64,000 nucleotides of DNA from Nocardia cyriacigeorgica (GTDB lineage: Bacteria > Actinomycetota > Actinomycetes > Mycobacteriales > Mycobacteriaceae): positions 62,001 through 126,000 of the forward strand of contig NZ_VBUT01000006.1 of NCBI RefSeq assembly GCF_005863245.1, given 5' to 3'. The notes below the pieces were generated by a model. The model did not search any database. It saw only the letters and a program-made list of their open reading frames with translations, and was not told the origin of the DNA. Every line of letters begins with the position of its first letter. The stretch's first letter is position 1. Both the position numbers and the translations under genes were made by a program. Shown piece by piece: positions 62,021 through 64,000 of this stretch.

Positions 62021-62671
62021 TCAGCGGTTGTCGCGCGGATCGAGCACGACCTGCGTGCCCGGTGTCGCCGCCACCTGGAGCGTCCGCAGCCGCAGCAGTG
62101 CCGGGTGCTCCTCGAGCAGCCGTGCGGTGTTGGCCAGCGACCGCAGGGCGGCGGCCTCGGCGCGGGCGCGCTCGAGCTCGGCGCGGCCGCGTTCCTTGGC
62201 CAGCACCGTTTCCAGCGCCGCCTTGCGCAGCTCACCCGGCAGCATCAGATCACGCGCCCGCAGGCCGCTGACCTCGATGCCCAGGCCCGCGACGGCGGTG
62301 GTGACGGGCGCGAGATCGGCGGTGAGCAGGCTGCGGTCGGCGACCAGCGCATCCAGCGGATGGGCGGCCACGACCTCGCGGACCGCGTCCTGCACCGCCG
62401 CGTACAGCACGGTTTCGGAATTCTGCGCACCCGTGGTGAACGCGACCGGATCGGTGACCTGCCAGTTCAGCGCGAAGCTCGCCCGCAGCGACAGACCGTC
62501 GGAAGTGAGCAGCTCCTGGCCGGTGACGTGCATCAGCCGCGGCCGCATGTCGACCTCGACCAACGTGCAGCGCTTGGCGTCATACCGGTGGCGACCGGGT
62601 TCGAGCACCCGCTCCAGGGTGCCGTCGCGATAGAGCAGCGTGCGCCGCCATGCCATGACCGTCGTGTACAT
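62021..62671 (-). CDS. SPFH/Band-7 domain protein (slipin-like, no membrane anchor)
   Basis: 216 residues. TLLYRDGTLERVLEPGRHRY, LTSDGLSLRASFALNWQV, DPVAFTTGAQNSETVLYAAV and VSGLRARDLMLPGELRKAAL are the Band-7 blocks, followed by a Glu/Ala/Arg helix (KERGRAELERARAEAAAL). The N-terminal hydrophobic hairpin of typical stomatins is missing; only the short MYTTVMAW precedes the domain. GGGAGGGAG upstream supports ATG 62671. Confidence 0.88.
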   Translation of the reverse strand: MYTTVMAWRRTLLYRDGTLERVLEPGRHRYDAKRCTLVEVDMRPRLMHVTGQELLTSDGLSLRASFALNWQVTDPVAFTTGAQNSETVLYAAVQDAVREVVAAHPLDALVADRSLLTADLAPVTTAVAGLGIEVSGLRARDLMLPGELRKAALETVLAKERGRAELERARAEAAALRSLANTARLLEEHPALLRLRTLQVAATPGTQVVLDPRDNR

Positions 62672-62820
62672 TTCTCACTCCCTCCCGGAGTCGTGTCTTC
62701 ATGGAGCCCAAGGCATGTGGATGCCACCCACCCGATCCCGACGACGCGGCGGGGGCTTCCCCCGGCCGGAGCCGGAGAGCCCGCAGGACCACGCCACCGC
62801 AGCGGATCGGGGTGGGGGAC

Positions 62821-62890
62821 ACCATGTGCGGGAGTCGAACCCAGCAGACTTGCAGTCTGAGCCACCAAGGCACGATCGAGCCGACACGGG
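62821..62890 (-). tRNA. tRNA-Cys(GCA)-like relic (probably a pseudo-tRNA)
   Basis: On the minus strand: an anticodon arm CAGACTGCAAGTCTG with a GCA anticodon preceded by U, and a T arm TGGG-TTCGACT-CCCG. Seven-base end segments CCCGTGT and ACATGGT can form six acceptor pairs. However, the variable loop is missing, the D-arm region is too long and does not pair well, and no CCA is encoded. It may be a decayed tRNA or an att-site fragment. Confidence 0.35.
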
Positions 62891-63181
62891 GAACGCGGGC
62901 CGGAGATTCCGGTGCGCCCCTTGCTCTCTCGCAGGGGTTACGGTATTCGAGCTGCGGCGCGCCGGCGAGTGAATTTCGGCGTGCGCCTCACCCCTTGGCG
63001 AGGTTGATGTTGCGCATGGTGACCAGCGCGGTGGCGCGGTCGACACGATGACGCCTGAAAGCTGCCAGTCGATGCCGGCCACCTGCTGTGGGCTCGGCGA
63101 CACCCGATTGCCACCGCATCGCCGAACCGATAGATTGGCAGCGCATTGTTCAGCCGCAGCAGATGACCCGGAGGTGAGTTG

Positions 63182-63244
63182 ATGACCGCGCCGATGACCG
63201 CTGTCGTCCTCGACACCCGGGATGTGCTCGCCGTTCACGTCTGA
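63182..63244 (+). CDS. 20-residue frame with a strong ribosome binding site; possible gene fragment
   Basis: GGAGGTGAG lies 3-5 bp before ATG 63182; it reads TAPMTAVVLDTRDVLAVHV then TGA. The sequence looks like the N-terminus of a larger protein cut short, although a small peptide is possible. Confidence 0.35.
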   Translation: MTAPMTAVVLDTRDVLAVHV

Positions 63245-63379
63245 GCTGAACCACTCCCTTCTCAACCGCTCGGCCAGGTCTGACGATCGATCGCTGGGCT
63301 GCGGGTGCTGTGTCAACAGCGGTCACTCCTCGAAATATGTGTCCCTGTGACCGATACACACCTCAGGAGAATTCCGACT

Positions 63380-63892
63380 ATGTCCAGCAATAATCTCTGG
63401 CTGACCCGCCCCGAAACCCCGTCCGATATCGAGGCGATCCGGCGGATCAACCTCGCGGCGTTCGACACCGCGGAAGAGGCAGACCTCGTCGACGCACTGC
63501 GCACCGACCCGGGATGGATCGACGGGCTGTCGATGATCAGCACCGGCCTCGACGGAACACCCGTCGGGCACGCCCTGCTGACTCGCTGCCATATCGACAG
63601 CACCCCCGCGCTGTGTCTGGCCCCGTGCGCCGTACTTCCCGAATTCCACAGCAGCGGTGCCGGTTCAGCGGTGATCCGCGCGGTCCTCGACGCCGCCACC
63701 AAGCGTGGTGAGTCGTTCGTGGTCGTGCTCGGCCACCCGCACTACTACCCGCGATTCGGGTTCGAACGCGCCATCCGCCACGGCATCGGCCTGAGCATCG
63801 AGGTACCCGAGGACGCGTTGATGGCCATGAGCCTCAACGATCGGCCGCTGCCGAGCGGGACGGTCCGCTACGCGCCGCCGTTCGGGATCTGA
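63380..63892 (+). CDS. GNAT-family N-acetyltransferase (YhbS-like)
   Basis: 170 residues: WLTRPETPSDIEAIRRINLA, EEADLVDALRTDPGWIDGLS, PCAVLPEFHSSGAGSAVIRA (acetyl-CoA loop, in the Q/RxxGxG/A position), ESFVVVLGHPHYYPRFGFER. The GHPxYYPRFGF motif marks the YhbS group. Substrate unknown. AGGAGA lies 8 bp before ATG 63380. Confidence 0.92.
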   Translation: MSSNNLWLTRPETPSDIEAIRRINLAAFDTAEEADLVDALRTDPGWIDGLSMISTGLDGTPVGHALLTRCHIDSTPALCLAPCAVLPEFHSSGAGSAVIRAVLDAATKRGESFVVVLGHPHYYPRFGFERAIRHGIGLSIEVPEDALMAMSLNDRPLPSGTVRYAPPFGI

Positions 63893-63898
63893 TCAGTT

Positions 63899-63931
63899 CG
63901 CCCGTTGCGCCCACCGGGGGCGCAACGGGCG
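63899..63931. terminator. Bidirectional terminator after the GNAT gene
   Basis: Perfect 14-bp stem CGCCCGTTGCGCCC / GGGCGCAACGGGCG, 5-base loop, between convergent genes. Confidence 0.95.
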
Positions 63932-63954
63932 GCACCTCGGTTCCTGGTGCGGGC

Positions 63955-64000
63955 TCAGCGCAGGAAGCTGTAGGAATCGCCGTTGATCAGGATGATGCTG
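63955..64000 (-). CDS. C-terminal end of a gene that continues beyond the window
   Basis: The last 14 codons read SIILINGDSYSFLR followed by TGA (63955-63957). The terminator just beyond supports a real gene end. Too short to identify. Confidence 0.55.
   Translation of the reverse strand, partial: SIILINGDSYSFLR

Larger units (their letters stand above)
62672..63379. other. Gene-decay zone with no intact gene
   Basis: 708 bp between the Band-7 gene and the GNAT gene. Open frames cross it on both strands but look non-coding. It holds a tRNA-Cys-like relic, a possible gene tail on the minus strand ending VTMRNINLAKG before TGA at 62989, and a 20-residue frame at 63182. Confidence 0.6.

Noticed and set aside
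62699..63316. 205-residue minus-strand protein in the decay zone
   Set aside because: The translation has no family pattern, crosses the tRNA-like relic, and changes character along its length, as expected for non-coding sequence.

Overview
The window is high-GC actinobacterial chromosome, most probably Nocardia or a close relative in the Mycobacteriales. This rests on a proteasomal ATPase (Mpa/ARC) that reads almost like the mycobacterial one, on a gene neighbourhood matching the M. tuberculosis Rv2115c-Rv2125 region (mpa, lppK-like, trmI, recB-like, hisG, hisE, metH, PAC2), on mycofactocin genes, and on many GTG and some TTG starts. The assignment is inference; there is no rRNA or intact tRNA to anchor it.

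Layout. 1-8.6 kb: the 3' end of a UvrA-like gene, a heptamer tandem repeat, a universal stress protein/Acg-type nitroreductase operon, an L,D-transpeptidase, and a glycosyltransferase/glycogen-debranching operon. 9-16 kb: cyclodeaminase, a luciferase-like oxidoreductase, then a stressosome operon (rsbR-rsbS-rsbT-rsbX-like, a PAS/GAF/SpoIIE/kinase fusion and a STAS antagonist). 16-19 kb: mftR, mftE and mftD without mftA, B, C or F beside them, then a MarR regulator. 19.4-23.5 kb: class I fumarase, a stretch of DnaA-box-like sequences, an M15 peptidase, and a SnoaL-like/XRE pair. 23.6-39 kb is an accessory island: HigBA with a perfect palindromic operator, a RibD-like reductase, a second toxin-antitoxin locus whose PIN toxin is truncated, an ADP-ribosylglycohydrolase, a HAD gene with a decayed partial copy nearby, and a jetA-jetB-jetC (Wadjet type II / Mks-like SMC) operon with no jetD next to it. 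The jet operon is flanked on both sides by the same divergent pair: an XRE-type regulator and a small resolvase-like protein.

39-56 kb is core genome (PAC2, metH, hisE, hisG, recB-like, trmI, lipoprotein, mpa). It is interrupted by a serine/threonine kinase, a HAD phosphatase and a three-gene operon joining a 2-oxoglutarate/Fe(II) oxygenase, a SAM methyltransferase and a carnitine-acyltransferase-family enzyme. That operon is the best candidate in the window for an undescribed pathway. 56-64 kb holds a 27-residue peptide gene with its own hairpin, ribosome binding site and terminator; ArsC; a small secreted Trp/Cys-rich protein; an AIM24-family protein; NUDIX; a deazaflavin-type nitroreductase; a lipoprotein hydrolase; an alpha/beta-hydrolase-fold protein that has lost its Ser and His; a Band-7 protein; a 0.7-kb decay zone with a tRNA-like relic; and a GNAT acetyltransferase.

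Perfect inverted repeats mark many gene ends and are listed as probable terminators. They lack U-tracts, which is usual in high-GC actinobacteria. All calls come from reading the sequence; no database search was run.
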